Positions 34,385-64,000 of a DNA stretch of 64,000 bases are shown here, piece after piece. Under the pieces are notes generated by a model. The model worked only from the letters and a program-made list of their open reading frames with translations. It was not told the origin of the DNA and ran no database searches. Source of the DNA: Lampris incognitus (lineage: Eukaryota; Chordata; Actinopteri; Lampriformes; Lampridae); NCBI RefSeq assembly GCF_029633865.1, contig NC_079213.1, forward strand, positions 3,030,200 through 3,094,199, read 5' to 3'. Position numbers and translations under genes: made by a program. Position 1 is the stretch's first letter, and every line of letters begins with the position of its first letter.

Positions 34385-37300
34385 CACTACTACTACTACT
34401 ACTACTTTCGGCTGCTCCCGTTAGGGGTCGCCCCAGCGGATCATCCGCCAATGGGCAGTCACTTAGAAGGGCCACGGCTTCAACAAGCAAGAGCCGCAGG
34501 AAAACGCGCTCACCACAGAGGTGCTGACGGATCCGCCAATGGGCAGTCACGTGGAAGCGGCACGCGAGGTAAAATATGAAATATAAAATATGTTTTGGTT
34601 GTTAAAACCAGGCGGGATGGTTTAGGTAGTTATACTGTTTGATATTGAAGGGACATTGCCTATCTCTGAAAGCTTGTTTTTTCACTTATCTTCAGTTACA
34701 GTTACTCACCTGCTAAATTAGTGATGTCTGAAAACAGTAATGATGGTCATAGGCTAATTAATCTGTGTCCTGAACATTGCTGAGCAAGCCTGTATTGTGG
34801 CCCGTGTTTATGGAGATGATAATCTAACTGAAAACAGACGGTTGACTTCAGATGTCTCTGTCGCCATTGAAAACCTTAAGCTCACCTATCCAACTGCAAA
34901 TGTAGTTATGGGGGTGATTTCAACATGGTGAATGATGGATGGCTCGACAGATAGCCACCCACAAGTCAACACAGCTCCCTGTTCCACCTGGTTTTTGTAG
35001 TACTCACAACTTATTAGATCCTTGGCGCCTTAAATATGCGGATACCAAACAATATTCCTGGTTCAAACCAAATAATGCAGCAAAATCAAGAATAGACTTC
35101 TTTGTCTGTGACGAACGTTGTCTCTGACTGCAGTGTGGCAGCAGCTCCTCTCACAGATCATTCCATTATCTGTCTGTGAATGTTCTCATTCATCCAGGTC
35201 ATGGTTATCCATGGTTATACCAAGTCCAGTTGCACTTGATTCAGTTCCTTTGGACATTCCATTCTCAAGTGGACTTTTAAACCCCCTGGTGGCTGCTGCA
35301 GGTTTATTCCTCAAGAATTTTCACTTTGTCAAAAAAACTATGTCAACTACTTTGTCAGGATTGTCCCAGGGAAGCATCACACAAACCTGTTCAAGTAGGA
35401 TGAGATTTATATTTTTATTTGAAGATCCATCCATCCATTATCCAAACCGCTTATCCTGCTGTCAGAGTCGCGGGGATGCTGGAGCCTAATGTTACTTAAA
35501 AAAGAAATGGTGGCATATTTTACATCTAGTCCAAGTTGAAATGATTTCCTTATTTTTCACGAGTGAAGGTCTACATTTGTAAAAGGACACATGTAGGGTA
35601 GAATCAAAGGAAATCACGTCTGTATCATGGACGTATTATAGTAGAACTGGATACGGCGCCGCCGCTCAGCCTTGCAGCCATTTTCCCAGTGGTCACTCGC
35701 GGTATTGCAGCGAAAAATCCCCTGCCGGCCAAAAAGCATTTTCCCTGTAGACCACCATTGTAAAAGAGACGCCTGTAAAACTGTTGACAGGACACCTGCA
35801 GCCATAGTCATGGTCAATGATTACTCTTTGTATTGTCTATTTCTAAGCCATAGGGTTTTAATCTTTCTTTCTTTTTTAAATTCCTAAGCCCAGAAAAATC
35901 TTTTTTTCCCTGCATGACAGCACGGCTGTGTACGTGCCGTACTCATAGCCTAGACCATCGGCCCGCTTCACCACTGTAGATCAGTCACTGTGCTATTGCT
36001 GATGTTTCTTGAGCCACTGCAGACACCGTACTGAGGAACACTCGTTTATACAGGTTACCGGGTGGGGGCCCGCGTGGTGATGGTGCTGGATGCCAGCTAC
36101 CTGTATGTTGTCTTATCGCATCCTCTTCGTGTTGGTTAATAAACCAGGTTATGAGTACTAACCCTGCGTCATTCATGAGAACACGAAACAACTACCATGG
36201 GGTCTAGAGCCTTAAGTCATTCTGCCCCCCCGCCTAGGGAACTCTCCCACAAGACCTTCACAACACCGACTCTCTTTCACCCTCCACATCCCATCTCAAA
36301 ACGCACCTTTTCCAACTGGCATATTCAGTCTGATCCACGCTGCACTGAGTTGTGTGCAGATGATGATTGTATACTCATCTGTTGTGTTAACTTTTTATTG
36401 TCTACCTGCTTTGTTTGATTTGATGCTGTCTGATGCAGTGCTGCTGGTTTTTACTGTCTTCTGCACGGTGTCCTTGAGTGCTCTGAAAGGTGCCCACAAA
36501 TAAAATGTACTATTATTAAACCTGCTTCTAATTTAAATTTCAGAAAATGATCCCGTATCGTTTTGTTCACAGTCACAACAGCTGTGATGACATCGATGAG
36601 CAGGGGCGGGAATCTCAGGGTTCGATTCTTGGGGCCACGATTCGATTCAAAATGGATTGTAGATTTGGTACCTAGGGGGGCTCGTATCAGGATCCACTCC
36701 AGTCCGCTGTGCGCGGAGAAAGGCGAGGTGGCGAATGATGGCATGGGAGCAGACTAAAGAGTGTGTAAGATTATGTAGTTTTATATCTGGAAAAGTTATA
36801 CATCAGTTGATTGCAATAATGTGAACACACAAAGGAAAACCTAACCTTTGGCTCAGTTGTGTGGATCATGAATCTAGAGTTTTCATTGTGGACTACGCTG
36901 TAGGGGGCAGGTCATGTGAAATGAAACGGGTGATGGGTCTAGTTGTGTGTTCTGCCCGTCCCGAATTGGCTGGGAGTTTGGGGAAGTGGTGCAGTGTGCG
37001 TGGGTTGTGTGTTAGTGTTGCAGGAGGTCGGAGTTCCACTTCTTCCAACTCGGGGTGATGGCGTGTGACGTGAGACCTGCCGTGTGTGCTGTTCCCCAGA
37101 TACGCCACCCTGGTGTTGCACAGCTTGCATGTTGACCGAGTCATGTGGAGGTTGTACTATCCAGAAGGTGTCCAAACGCCCGCCATGATGACGGGGCGGG
37201 CTGAGCTTGTTGCTGCTCCGTGTTTAGAAAGGCTGCCAAGAGCCACCGCCAGAAGCGACTGACTAGCGACGGACTAGCCACCGCCAGCAGCGAGGGACTA

Positions 37301-39129
37301 GCCACCGCTGGGTTCCCGGAAGCCGGAACAGGTGCGCGGCAGGCTAGTCCACGCTAGCAGCAGCGAGAAATCGATTTTCGGATTTCGTGAATCTGTACAG
37401 AATCGTAGAAGATACGAATCGCGATTCTTACGTGAATCGACCCCCCCCCCCATCAATGAGTCTACTCTTCTTCTGCAGAGGAGACTCGTGTCCTGAAGCC
37501 TTCCCCTGCATGCTAACACGTGTACTAATCCACAGCAGTATTATTTACCCCGGCAGCCCAGGGGGCGACACCAATCTGAGGTACTGTTGGTGACGTGTTT
37601 ATAATGGTGTGTGTGTGCGTGTGATCATACTTGTTTCGTGAGACGGTTTCTTTTTATTTCCAATTCCTGTCTCCCATCTTGTGTGTGCAGGTTTGGTATA
37701 ACAAACCCACCCTCCGCCACACTTTGACTCACAAAAGCGAGTGAGAAGCTAACGGGATGCTAACCTGGGAAGCTGTTTCTACAGGACGCTTTGCTGTTTG
37801 TTAGGTTTAGTTTAGTGTTTGGAAGCTGTCAAAAGGAAGGTTCACTGGCCGATTTTTAGTTCACAGAAAAAATGTCAAAATCTTTTTTTCTTTTTTTTGG
37901 GGGGGGGGGTCCCCCCTTTTTCTACCCAGTTGTATCCAGCCAATTGCTCCACTCTTCTGAGCCGTCCCGGTCTCTACTCCACCCCCTCTGCTGATCCGGG
38001 GAGGGCTGCAGACTACCACATGCCTCCTCCCATACATGTGGAGTCACCAGCCGCTTCTTTTCACCTGACAGTGAGGAGTTTCACCAGGGGGACGTAGCGC
38101 GTGGGAGGCTCACGCTATTCCCCCCAGTTCCCCCTCCCCCCCGAACAGGGGCCGCGACCGACCAGAGGAGGCGCTAGTGCAGCGACCAGGACACATACCC
38201 ACATCCGGCTTCCCACCCGCAGACACGGCCAATTGTGTCTGTAGGGACGCCCGACCAAGCTGGAGGTAATGCGGGGATTCAAACCGGTGATCCCTGTGTT
38301 GGTAGGCAACGGAATAGACCGCCTCGCTACCCGGACGCCCAGAATGTCCAAATCGTTTATGCTTTTGTTGAGTGCAGTCCCAAACTGAGGCAAAGAAAGA
38401 GAAAAACCCTTTTTTCCCCTCTAGGAGAAAATACTTTGAAAACCACGTCTCAAGAACTCTCCAGGTTTTCAAACTGGACCGCGCTACAGGAGCAACCTTT
38501 CCTGCCTTGTCACAGTTTGGAAGGTTATTTATTTGCTTGAGATAAACTTTAAATAAACAGCGGTTCTCAATCACTTCCCAAACAGCGTTGCTCATTTTCT
38601 ATTGTAGCCACGAGTTCCCTGTGTCGCTCTTGTCCCGGCGGTTCCAGTCTCAATTCAACCTGCTTTCATCCAATCCGGAAGGTTTTACACCTGGAACGGC
38701 AGGTGAATGTCCCTGACCTTTAACCCCTTTCTCTCATGAGTCCACAGAGCTGTACACTAGCTCTTCATTCATGAGTTTTGTCAGCCGGAGACTCGCATAA
38801 GACATCAGAGATTTCAGGTGGACGGTGGGGAGGTGGCAGGGGGGAGAGGAGGAGCTGTGAGGTTGTAACTCGCTTCTCATGTTTCTCTCACAGGGGCAAC
38901 ATGAACGGACAGCGGCCGTACAAGGACGGGACCCCATGCTCTAACTGTGATGGTCAATGCACAGACAGGCTCTGCCGTAAGTACTCAATCCATCAACCAA
39001 CCAACCAGTCAGTCAGTCAGTCAGTCAGTCAGTCAGTCAGTCAGTCGGCTGTAGAGTGTTCCCGGCTCTCCTGTGTGGAGTTTACAAGTTCTCCATGTGT
39101 TTGTTTGGGTTTCCTGCCGCAATCCAAAA

Positions 39130-39163
<34 letters not shown>

Positions 39164-41850
39164 CCTCCAAAGATATTAGGTGAATTCCATCCATCATCCA
39201 AACCGCTTATCCTTGCTCAGGGTCGTGGGGATGCTGGAGCCTATCCCAGCAGTCATCAGGCGGCAGGCGGGGAGACACCCTGGACAGGCCGCCAGTCTAT
39301 CACAGGGCCGACATACACATACATTCATACCTAGTGACAATTTAGCTACATCCATATTGTGTGATAATTCGTGAGCTGTCATGAAATGTCACAGTCTGGG
39401 GGTGGCTGTGAATATGAGCACGGTGTCGATACCAGATGTTTGATATGAATTCCATCAAGGTGGTACCAGCGCTCTCAGGTGGTGCCCCGGCCTCTTCTCA
39501 TTTGTTTTTCTACATCCAGCTTCTGATTGATGCGAGAACAGATATGACGGTATTTTTCCGACTGACTTCATCTCCGCAATGCGGCGGCGTCTCGTCCCGT
39601 GTGAGCCCGTCGGAGCGGCCTTGGTCCTCCATCTGTCATGAAACGTTCTCTCAAACAAAGAGTCAAGGACAGAATGTTTCATTACATCAGGTGAATTGAA
39701 GAATCTAAATAATGGTCTGTGTGTGTGTGTCCCTTCCTTTCTGTCCAATGCATGCTGGGATACACTCCAACCCCCTACAGCTCTTTTTTTTCTTTGGAGT
39801 GGGTGCCACAGAATTCATTATTTCAACATCAGGAAAGCTAAACTAGTGGGAGGGTCCTGGGTTTGAGCCCCGGGGTAGTCCAACCTTGGGGGTCGTCCCA
39901 GGTCGTCCTCTGTGTGGAGTTTGCATGTTCTCCCCGTGTCTGTGTGGGTTTCCTCCGGGGGCTCCGGTTTCCTCCCACAATCCAAAGACCTGTAGGTCAG
40001 GTGACTTGGCCGTACTAAATTGTCCCTAGGTGTGTGTGTGTGTGTGATGGCCTGGCGGCCTGTCCAGGGTGTCTCCCCACCTGATGACTGCTGGGATAGG
40101 CTCCAGCATCCCCGCAACCCTGAGAGCAGGGTAAGAGGTGCGGCTAGTGGATGGAAACAATGCAGACTAAACGGGAAACGGCAGATAGCATTCCTGGTGG
40201 TGTCGCTCCAGGGATAGTGTTCCTGGTGGTGTCGCTCCACGGATAGCATTCCTGGCGGTGTCACTCCACGGATAGCGTTCCTGGTGGTGTTGCTCCACGG
40301 GCGACGAGACAGACGTCACAGAAAGTTGGACAGTGGTGAAAAGCGTTTGGGAAGGGACTCTGCTCTTTTGAACAACTGTTTTTCCAGGGCTTTTGTTTGC
40401 GTGCAGATGGCAGGTGTTGCAGACAGGTCATATTAATATTCAGTGCTGACTGATGGGGGAGTCTCAACACTGTGTGTGGGCTGTGTGACAGAACACACTG
40501 ACGACACGTCTCAGCACACCCACATTTGGATAAAATACAACACATCAGCCAAAGATTACACCAAAAATGATACTGACTCAGTGGGTAAAAATAAGACTTC
40601 ATAACCCACCTTAATTTTTCATGACCGTAATGTTCCCAGGAAATATGCTCGAGTTCATCATTTCCATGACTGGAAAACGAGTCTGAATTTCCAGGTTCTC
40701 AAGGACGCATGGCAACACATAGTATAGAAAAACAAACCGACTCGGGCCATTTTAATATGTTTGCTCTGTTTTCAGGTGACCCGGAGCGAGATGCCGAGAG
40801 ACGTAAGTTTCAGAATCAAAACACAATTTTACAATTTCTTGCTCACAGGAGAAGCGTTACACAAAATTCCAGACTTTTTTTTCCCCCATTTAATTCTGTT
40901 TGCTATGTAGGTGGTGGTGAGGTGGGTGTCTGAGCTCCATCCAGACTGAATGAGTCAGCAGGGCTGTTGTGTCAGAAACACACAAAACCTGGTTGAACCT
41001 GAGTTTTACTCATTGATGTAGTCCTAGGTAGTACTAAGGGCGGCACGGTGGCGCAGTGGTTAGCGCGGTCGCCTCACAGCTATAAGGTCCTGGGTTTGAG
41101 CCCCAGGGTAGTCCAACCTTGGGGGTTGTCCTAGGTAGTCCGGTGTGTGGAGTTTACATGTTCTCCCCCGTCTGCATGGGTTTCCTCCCACAGTCCAAAG
41201 ACCTGTAGGTCAGGTGACTCAGCCGTACTAAATTGTCCCTAGGTGTGAATGTGCGTATGTCGGACCTATGTGATGGCCTGGTGGCCTGTTCAGGGTGTCT
41301 CCCCGGGGGCCTGCCGCCCAGTGACTGCTGGGATAGGCTCCAGCATCCCCGTGACCCTGAGAGCAGGATAAGTGGTTTGGATGATGGATGGACGTTTCTG
41401 TTCTGTACTGCTGTTCAGTGAGCTGTAGCACAAACTGTGTGAATGTATTTGTGTGTGTGTGGTTTAAAGTCCATAAAAGCAATGAGGGGTAGGCAAGGCT
41501 CAATATTTTCGGGTTTTTATTTTTCAAAGCCATCCAGCATGCCGAATTTCACCACAAAAGGACACTAACATAACCTCACACGCACAGGAACAACTGGGTG
41601 AAAGTCAGTTTAAAAATCTGGGTATTTTTCAGTGAAATTTAGCCTTGGGGGTACTTTACCCCAGCCAACAATCTCACCTGGTCCCTTTTTCTCAGGTTAC
41701 AACTGGACCCCTGACTGGGACCCCAGCCTGTCCTCCTGTGGCCCCTCCTGCATTGCCGTGCTGGTCATGCGGCCCTTGGCTCTTATCTGCACCTTCATGG
41801 CCGCCTACGGAATACGCAGCATTTACCCCGACATCTTCTGCTACCAGTAG
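25383..41850 (+). CDS. glipr1: GLIPR1-like CAP-domain membrane protein, complete
   Basis: This is a CAP-superfamily (CRISP/antigen 5/PR-1) protein resembling glioma pathogenesis-related protein 1. Six exons join in phase: 25383-25574, 28333-28581, 29727-29839, 38894-38976, 40776-40802 and 41696-41850 (TAG 41848-41850), giving 272 residues. Residues 1-26 form a hydrophobic signal peptide. The CAP domain spans about 37-185. The four CAP-cavity residues are all visible: H85 (CDFSH), E104 (GENLW), E127 (WVNE) and H144 (GHYTQ). A Cys-rich hinge (CSNCDGQCTDRLC) follows, then a membrane segment near 241-261 that contains an Arg, and a tail ending YPDIFCYQ much like the human tail. Its biochemical activity is not established from sequence. 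It is convergent with krr1. Fish have several GLIPR1 paralogs, so a/b assignment is not attempted. Confidence 0.92.
25575..26130. other. glipr1 intron 1, unassigned part
   Basis: Non-coding by homology; no repeat recognised. Confidence 0.4.
26143..26200 (+). repeat. (CTC)n(CTT)n microsatellite
   Basis: A CTC run passes directly into a CTT run in glipr1 intron 1. Confidence 0.92.
26201..26395. mobile_element. LINE/SINE-related tail fragment
   Basis: GGGGTCGCCACAGTGGAT followed by AATGATTTGGCAAAATTTTA and GGATGCCCTTCCTGACACAA is a common fish retroposon tail. A related copy is at 53585-53740. The telomere-like array grows out of its end. Confidence 0.55.
26384..27520 (+). repeat. telomere-like minisatellite in glipr1 intron 1
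   Basis: About 1.1 kb of units built from ACCCTATGTACCCTATAACC with ACTA, TATA or no extra bases, giving 24-, 23- and 14-bp-type spacings. Most units contain CTAACCCTA, matching 1.5 vertebrate telomere repeats on the C-rich strand. It begins inside the tail of a dispersed repeat (TTCCTGACACAACC). Confidence 0.94.
27664..28033 (+). mobile_element. SINE-B copy
   Basis: SINE-B is my label for a roughly 360-bp tRNA-derived family: head GGCGGCACGGTGGCGCAGTG, box B GGTTCGAGCCC, body GTTTCCTCCCACAGTCCAAA, and 3' end AGCGGTTTGGATAATGGATG. Here an internal (TG)n is expanded at 27877-27914. Confidence 0.9.
28333..28581 (+). CDS. glipr1: glipr1 exon 2 (CAP core)
   Basis: The acceptor is cttcctgcag and the donor is gtgtgt at 28582. 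The exon holds TWDAGLAKTAQAWARHCDFS, the GENLW motif and ends CTDVCGHYTQ; 83 codons, both ends phase 0. Confidence 0.93.
28770..29212 (+). mobile_element. SINE-A copy
   Basis: Full length in glipr1 intron 2: GCGTCCGGGTAGCGTAGTGG head, box B GGTTCGAATCC, G-tract and A-rich tail. Confidence 0.9.
29727..29839 (+). CDS. glipr1: glipr1 exon 3
   Basis: The acceptor is tcctcttcag and the donor is gtaagt at 29840. The exon encodes VVWASSFKVGCAVQVCPKGV and ends LFVCNYATA, completing the CAP fold. Confidence 0.93.
30147..30975 (+). mobile_element. candidate LTR of a retrotransposon
   Basis: The segment is bounded by TGTGAC and GTCACA (inverted), ends CA, and is followed after one base by a tRNA-Leu primer-binding site, the arrangement expected of a 5' LTR. 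The left border is inferred only from the short inverted repeat. No 3' LTR or coding region was seen. Confidence 0.5.
30977..30994 (+). other. primer-binding site complementary to tRNA-Leu
   Basis: TGGTGTCAGAAGTGGGAT: the first 16 bases are the complement of the tRNA-Leu 3' end including CCA. Confidence 0.65.
31125..31771. mobile_element. non-autonomous hAT element with 8-bp target duplication
   Basis: Ends CAGTGGTTCTCAACC and (reversed) CACTGTTTCTCAACC, hAT/Charlie-type termini, flanked on both sides by CTATAGTC (31117-31124 and 31772-31779). The interior has repeated AACTTTCAGATATATGTAAC units at 31345-31500 and no transposase. Confidence 0.88.
31774..32160. mobile_element. two tRNA-like SINE heads in inverted orientation
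   Basis: Plus-strand 31774-31880 and minus-strand 32160-32035 are homologous: TAGTCGACTGGCTAACGC versus TAGTCAACTGGTTAACGT, then GTTCGCGTCCCGG (box B-like) in both, then CCCCC-rich trailers. The first copy begins inside the hAT target duplication. Confidence 0.6.
32561..33194. mobile_element. GC-rich DNA transposon with perfect 24-bp terminal inverted repeats
   Basis: Starts GCTACGTTCAGACCAAAGGC (plus GGCG) and ends with its exact complement. Flanks allow only a 2-bp AT duplication. Interior is rich in GCGCCGCC/TTCGCC words; no transposase frame recognised. Superfamily uncertain. Confidence 0.8.
33737..34090 (-). mobile_element. SINE-B copy, reverse
   Basis: From ATCCATCCATCCATTACCCG to the reversed head ending CACTGTGCCACCGTGCCGCC; full length. 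Confidence 0.9.
34327..34407 (+). repeat. (TAC)n microsatellite
   Basis: TAC/CAC triplet run adjoining the terminal GGCTGCTCCCGTTAGGGGTC motif of an RTE-type element in reverse orientation. Confidence 0.9.
34408..34560 (-). mobile_element. RTE-type LINE 3' remnant
   Basis: CGGCTGCTCCCGTTAGGGGT and CCAGCGGATCATCCGCC after a (TAC)n run is the reversed RTE 3' end seen also at 22066-22100. A CCGCCAATGGGCAGTCAC segment is then duplicated (34446 and 34532). Confidence 0.55.
34775..35115 (+). mobile_element. LINE endonuclease fragment (L1/Tx1-like)
   Basis: Frames read TSDVSVAIENLKLTYPTANV, then (one frame over) GGDFNM, the apurinic-endonuclease signature, then LLDPWRLKYADTKQYSWFKP and SRIDFFVCDE. 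Frameshifts make it non-functional. Confidence 0.65.
35116..36214. other. glipr1 intron, mostly unassigned
   Basis: Includes a 60-bp SINE-B 3' end (35427-35488, reverse). At 36030-36180 GTTGGTTAATAAACCAGGTT with AATAAA looks like the end of a solo LTR, without confirmed borders. The rest is unrecognised. Confidence 0.4.
36215..36515 (+). mobile_element. L2/CR1-type LINE 3' end
   Basis: CTCTCCCACAAGACCTTCAC through ATCTCAAAACGCACCTTTTC to AAAGGTGCCCACAAATAAAA is the typical 3' coding end and UTR of a fish L2-group LINE. Confidence 0.65.
36601..37450. mobile_element. probable hAT-like non-autonomous element
   Basis: Left end CAGGGGCGGGAATCTCAGGG with GATTCGATTC words and right end with GAATCGCGATTCTTACGTGA then C-run are imperfectly inverted. 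Flanks CATCGATGAG and CATCAATGAG look like a target duplication differing at one base. Confidence 0.55.
37885..38342 (-). mobile_element. SINE-A copy, reverse
   Basis: T-rich start at 37885 and reversed head GCTACCCGGACGCCC at 38325-38342; full length. Confidence 0.9.
38894..38976 (+). CDS. glipr1: glipr1 exon 4
   Basis: The acceptor is ttctctcacag and the donor is gtaagt at 38977. The exon encodes GNMNGQRPYKDGTPCSNCDG and QCTDRLC, the Cys-rich hinge after the CAP domain. It sits 9 kb after exon 3 across a repeat-filled intron. Confidence 0.92.
39008..39046 (+). repeat. (CAGT)n microsatellite
   Basis: Pure tetranucleotide run about 30 bp past the donor of glipr1 exon 4. Confidence 0.9.
39128..39163 (+). 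repeat. (TGA)n microsatellite
   Basis: About eleven TGA triplets in glipr1 intron 4-5. Confidence 0.88.
39184..39345 (-). mobile_element. SINE-B 3' part, reverse
   Basis: Contains CCATCATCCAAACCGCTTAT to ACAATTTAG; the tRNA-related half is missing. Confidence 0.82.
39845..40155 (+). mobile_element. SINE-B copy lacking head
   Basis: Starts at GGGTCCTGGGTTTGAGCCCC (box B) and runs to the GGATGG end. It is followed by four copies of a GATAGCRTTCCTGGTGGTGT-type unit (40188-40300). Confidence 0.85.
40776..40802 (+). CDS. glipr1: glipr1 exon 5, 27-nt microexon
   Basis: The acceptor is ctgttttcag and the donor is gtaagt at 40803. The 27-nt exon gives the charged stretch DPERDAER and keeps phase on both sides. 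It is consistent with the charged segment after the hinge in other GLIPR1 proteins. Confidence 0.8.
41037..41392 (+). mobile_element. SINE-B copy, full length
   Basis: GGGCGGCACGGTGGCGCAGT head, box B GGTTTGAGCCC, and end GGATGATGGATGG. Confidence 0.92.
41490..41645 (-). mobile_element. MITE, same family as 55583
   Basis: GGCTCAATATTTTCGGGTTT to GTATTTTTCAGTGAAATTTA is the reverse of the element at 55583-55760, with an internal deletion; it ends about 50 bp before the last glipr1 exon. Confidence 0.7.
41696..41850 (+). CDS. glipr1: glipr1 terminal exon (membrane segment)
   Basis: The acceptor is ctttttctcag. The exon encodes YNWTPDWDPSLSSCGPSCIA, then a hydrophobic run with LALICTFMAAYGI and the tail IYPDIFCYQ before TAG. 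Confidence 0.9.
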
Positions 41851-42091
41851 TTTCACAGAGGTCAGTCATGTTAGCAGCAGACCTACCAACCGTCCCAGTG
41901 TGCACCGGGAACATGTGTCGTGCGGCTGAGTCCGCCTGTGATCATGATTAGGGTCAAACGATGAACACTTCGCTTGTATTTCGTCCCAATTTTTAAGACG
42001 CATCTCCATAGTTTTTTCTTGTCGTCATCACCTGTCACAGTCTCAAGGTTGGCGAGTATGTTTAGGAGTCAGACAGTGATGTAGACTTTGA

Positions 42092-42097
42092 ATTAAA
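42092..42097 (+). promoter_or_regulatory. candidate glipr1 poly(A) signal (ATTAAA variant)
   Basis: No AATAAA was found on the plus strand within about 800 bases of the glipr1 stop. ATTAAA occurs here and again at 42563-42568. Use of either is a guess. Confidence 0.3.
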
Positions 42098-42107
42098 AAA
42101 GAAGAAA

Positions 42108-42113
42108 TTTATT
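42108..42113 (-). promoter_or_regulatory. candidate krr1 poly(A) signal
   Basis: AATAAA on the minus strand, 656 bases past the krr1 stop. A nearer AATAAA (42328-42333) lies inside a MITE. Neither is confirmed. Confidence 0.45.
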
Positions 42114-42281
42114 CTGTCACAATAACGGGCAACAAAGTCCTGACAAATCCTGGTCCAAGCTCTGCTCTGCAAACACAATCTCTCCGTTTAAAAGAGGACT
42201 TAGTTGTTTTATGCTAACTGAGCATGTTTTGTTGACTTCGTTTGTCCTCCTCTGGCACGGCAAAAAAGAATTGATTTAATC

Positions 42282-42473
42282 CAGTGGTTCTCAATCAGGT
42301 CCTCAGGTACCACCAGCACTGCTGGTTTTTTATTCTACCAGGTAGTTCATTACATTCAGCCTCAAATCAGGGAAGTTTTACACTTGGAGCAACAGGTGAA
42401 TGTAATGAACTACCAGGTGGAATAGAAAACCAGCAGAGCTGCTGGTACTTGAGGACCTGATTGAGAACCACTG
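42282..42473. mobile_element. palindromic hAT-like MITE in krr1 3' region
   Basis: CAGTGGTTCTCAATCAGGTC and its complement at the other end form long inverted repeats around a short centre. It lies between the convergent glipr1 and krr1 ends and supplies an AATAAA on the krr1 strand. Confidence 0.82.
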
Positions 42474-42768
42474 GTTTTAAGTTAGTCTTTTCTACTACAG
42501 AACAGATTTTAAATGTGGATATGACTCAAAAACCATCTCAGTCTGCAAAAGACAAAAATATCCATTAAATATAAATCTTCACAAATGAAGAAAGCAGAGA
42601 ACTATGGACAGCGTAACTCACTGCTGGCCTCAGCCCTCCTGGACAGGACAACAGGAAGTCCCGCCCACAACATGGTTGTGAATCTGATGTGCCTTGTTCA
42701 CTTAAACCGTACATAGCAAGTAGTAAACAACATTAGTCCGGCAGTTTTATACGCCTGTAGCCTCCATG

Positions 42769-63710
<20,942 letters not shown>

Positions 63711-63850
63711 TGTTGTTAGAGGCGGAAGTCACGTCAGAGCCGGAAGTAACGTCAGAGCCAGCGTCCGCTACTTCCTCTACAATACGAGCGGTGCCTCGTT
63801 TCAGTAGCGCCTCCGTGCGGCGCGATAACGGCGGAAAAAGAAGTCGAAAG
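63711..63850 (-). promoter_or_regulatory. krr1: krr1 promoter region with tandem ETS/CRE-like motif
   Basis: Directly upstream of the krr1 start there is a CpG-rich stretch without a TATA box. Two adjacent 18-bp units, 63723-63740 and 63741-63758, are identical at 17 positions; each holds an ETS core (CGGAAGT) and a CRE-like ACGTCA. An inverted ETS core (ACTTCC) follows at about 63769-63774. TATA-less ETS-driven promoters are typical of housekeeping ribosome-biogenesis genes, so a promoter role is a reasonable inference. Confidence 0.6.
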
Positions 63851-64000
63851 TCATCTTAAAACGACCAGCAAGCAAACACAACAACGGAACAACGGACTCC
63901 AACGGAACTCGGACGAGTTTCTCATTTCCCCGAGACGCCAGTGTTATGTTGATGACTCACAGGAGACGAACCAACGGTTATTTAACTTTATTTAGCAACA
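63851..64000. other. region upstream of krr1
   Basis: GC-moderate sequence beyond the promoter; a divergent gene might start further right, but nothing shows it here. Confidence 0.35.

Overview
The window is genomic DNA of a ray-finned (teleost) fish. Its genes are split by long introns with GT-AG splice sites, its intron sequence is crowded with tRNA-derived SINEs, RTE- and L2-type LINEs, hAT, Tc1 and MITE-like DNA transposons, and it carries several kilobase-scale minisatellites. No bacterial features, CRISPR arrays or functional tRNA/rRNA genes were seen.

Three protein genes are supported. (1) cmah (+, about 1171-21562): the last ten coding exons of CMP-N-acetylneuraminate hydroxylase, with the N-terminal exons lying left of the window. 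Its penultimate exon carries a net frameshift around base 19714. (2) glipr1 (+, 25383-41850): a complete six-exon GLIPR1-like CAP-domain protein of 272 residues with signal peptide and C-terminal membrane segment. (3) krr1 (-, 63710 down to 42769): a complete ten-exon KRR1 ribosome-biogenesis (SSU processome) KH protein of 385 residues. glipr1 and krr1 face each other tail to tail about 0.9 kb apart; from memory, human GLIPR1 and KRR1 are arranged the same way. The three genes do not form a pathway; their adjacency is positional.

Layout: 1-21.6 kb is cmah, with a 3.9-kb array of a 30-bp unit (6995-10893) in one intron and TG repeats hugging both sides of exon 11071-11214. 21.6-25.4 kb is intergenic, with an RTE LINE, an unclassified segment full of splice-signal-like cassettes on the minus strand, and an 18-bp minisatellite. 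25.4-41.9 kb is glipr1, whose first intron holds a telomere-like minisatellite and whose fourth intron holds an LTR with a tRNA-Leu primer-binding site, hAT elements and a GC-rich terminal-inverted-repeat transposon. 42-63.7 kb is krr1, with a (CA)n tract beginning beside one splice donor, a 2.1-kb 23-bp minisatellite running up to another, a hAT element carrying a possible transposase first exon, and a CpG-rich promoter with a tandem ETS/CRE-like motif. 63.85-64 kb is unassigned.

The strongest leads for follow-up are the cmah frameshift, the intronic arrays whose units look like 3' splice sites on the sense strand, the dinucleotide tracts touching splice sites, the minus-strand splice cassette cluster at 23.46-23.75 kb, and the krr1 promoter duplication. 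No clearly new multi-gene system was found. All homology statements rest on recalled protein families and repeat types, not on a search.
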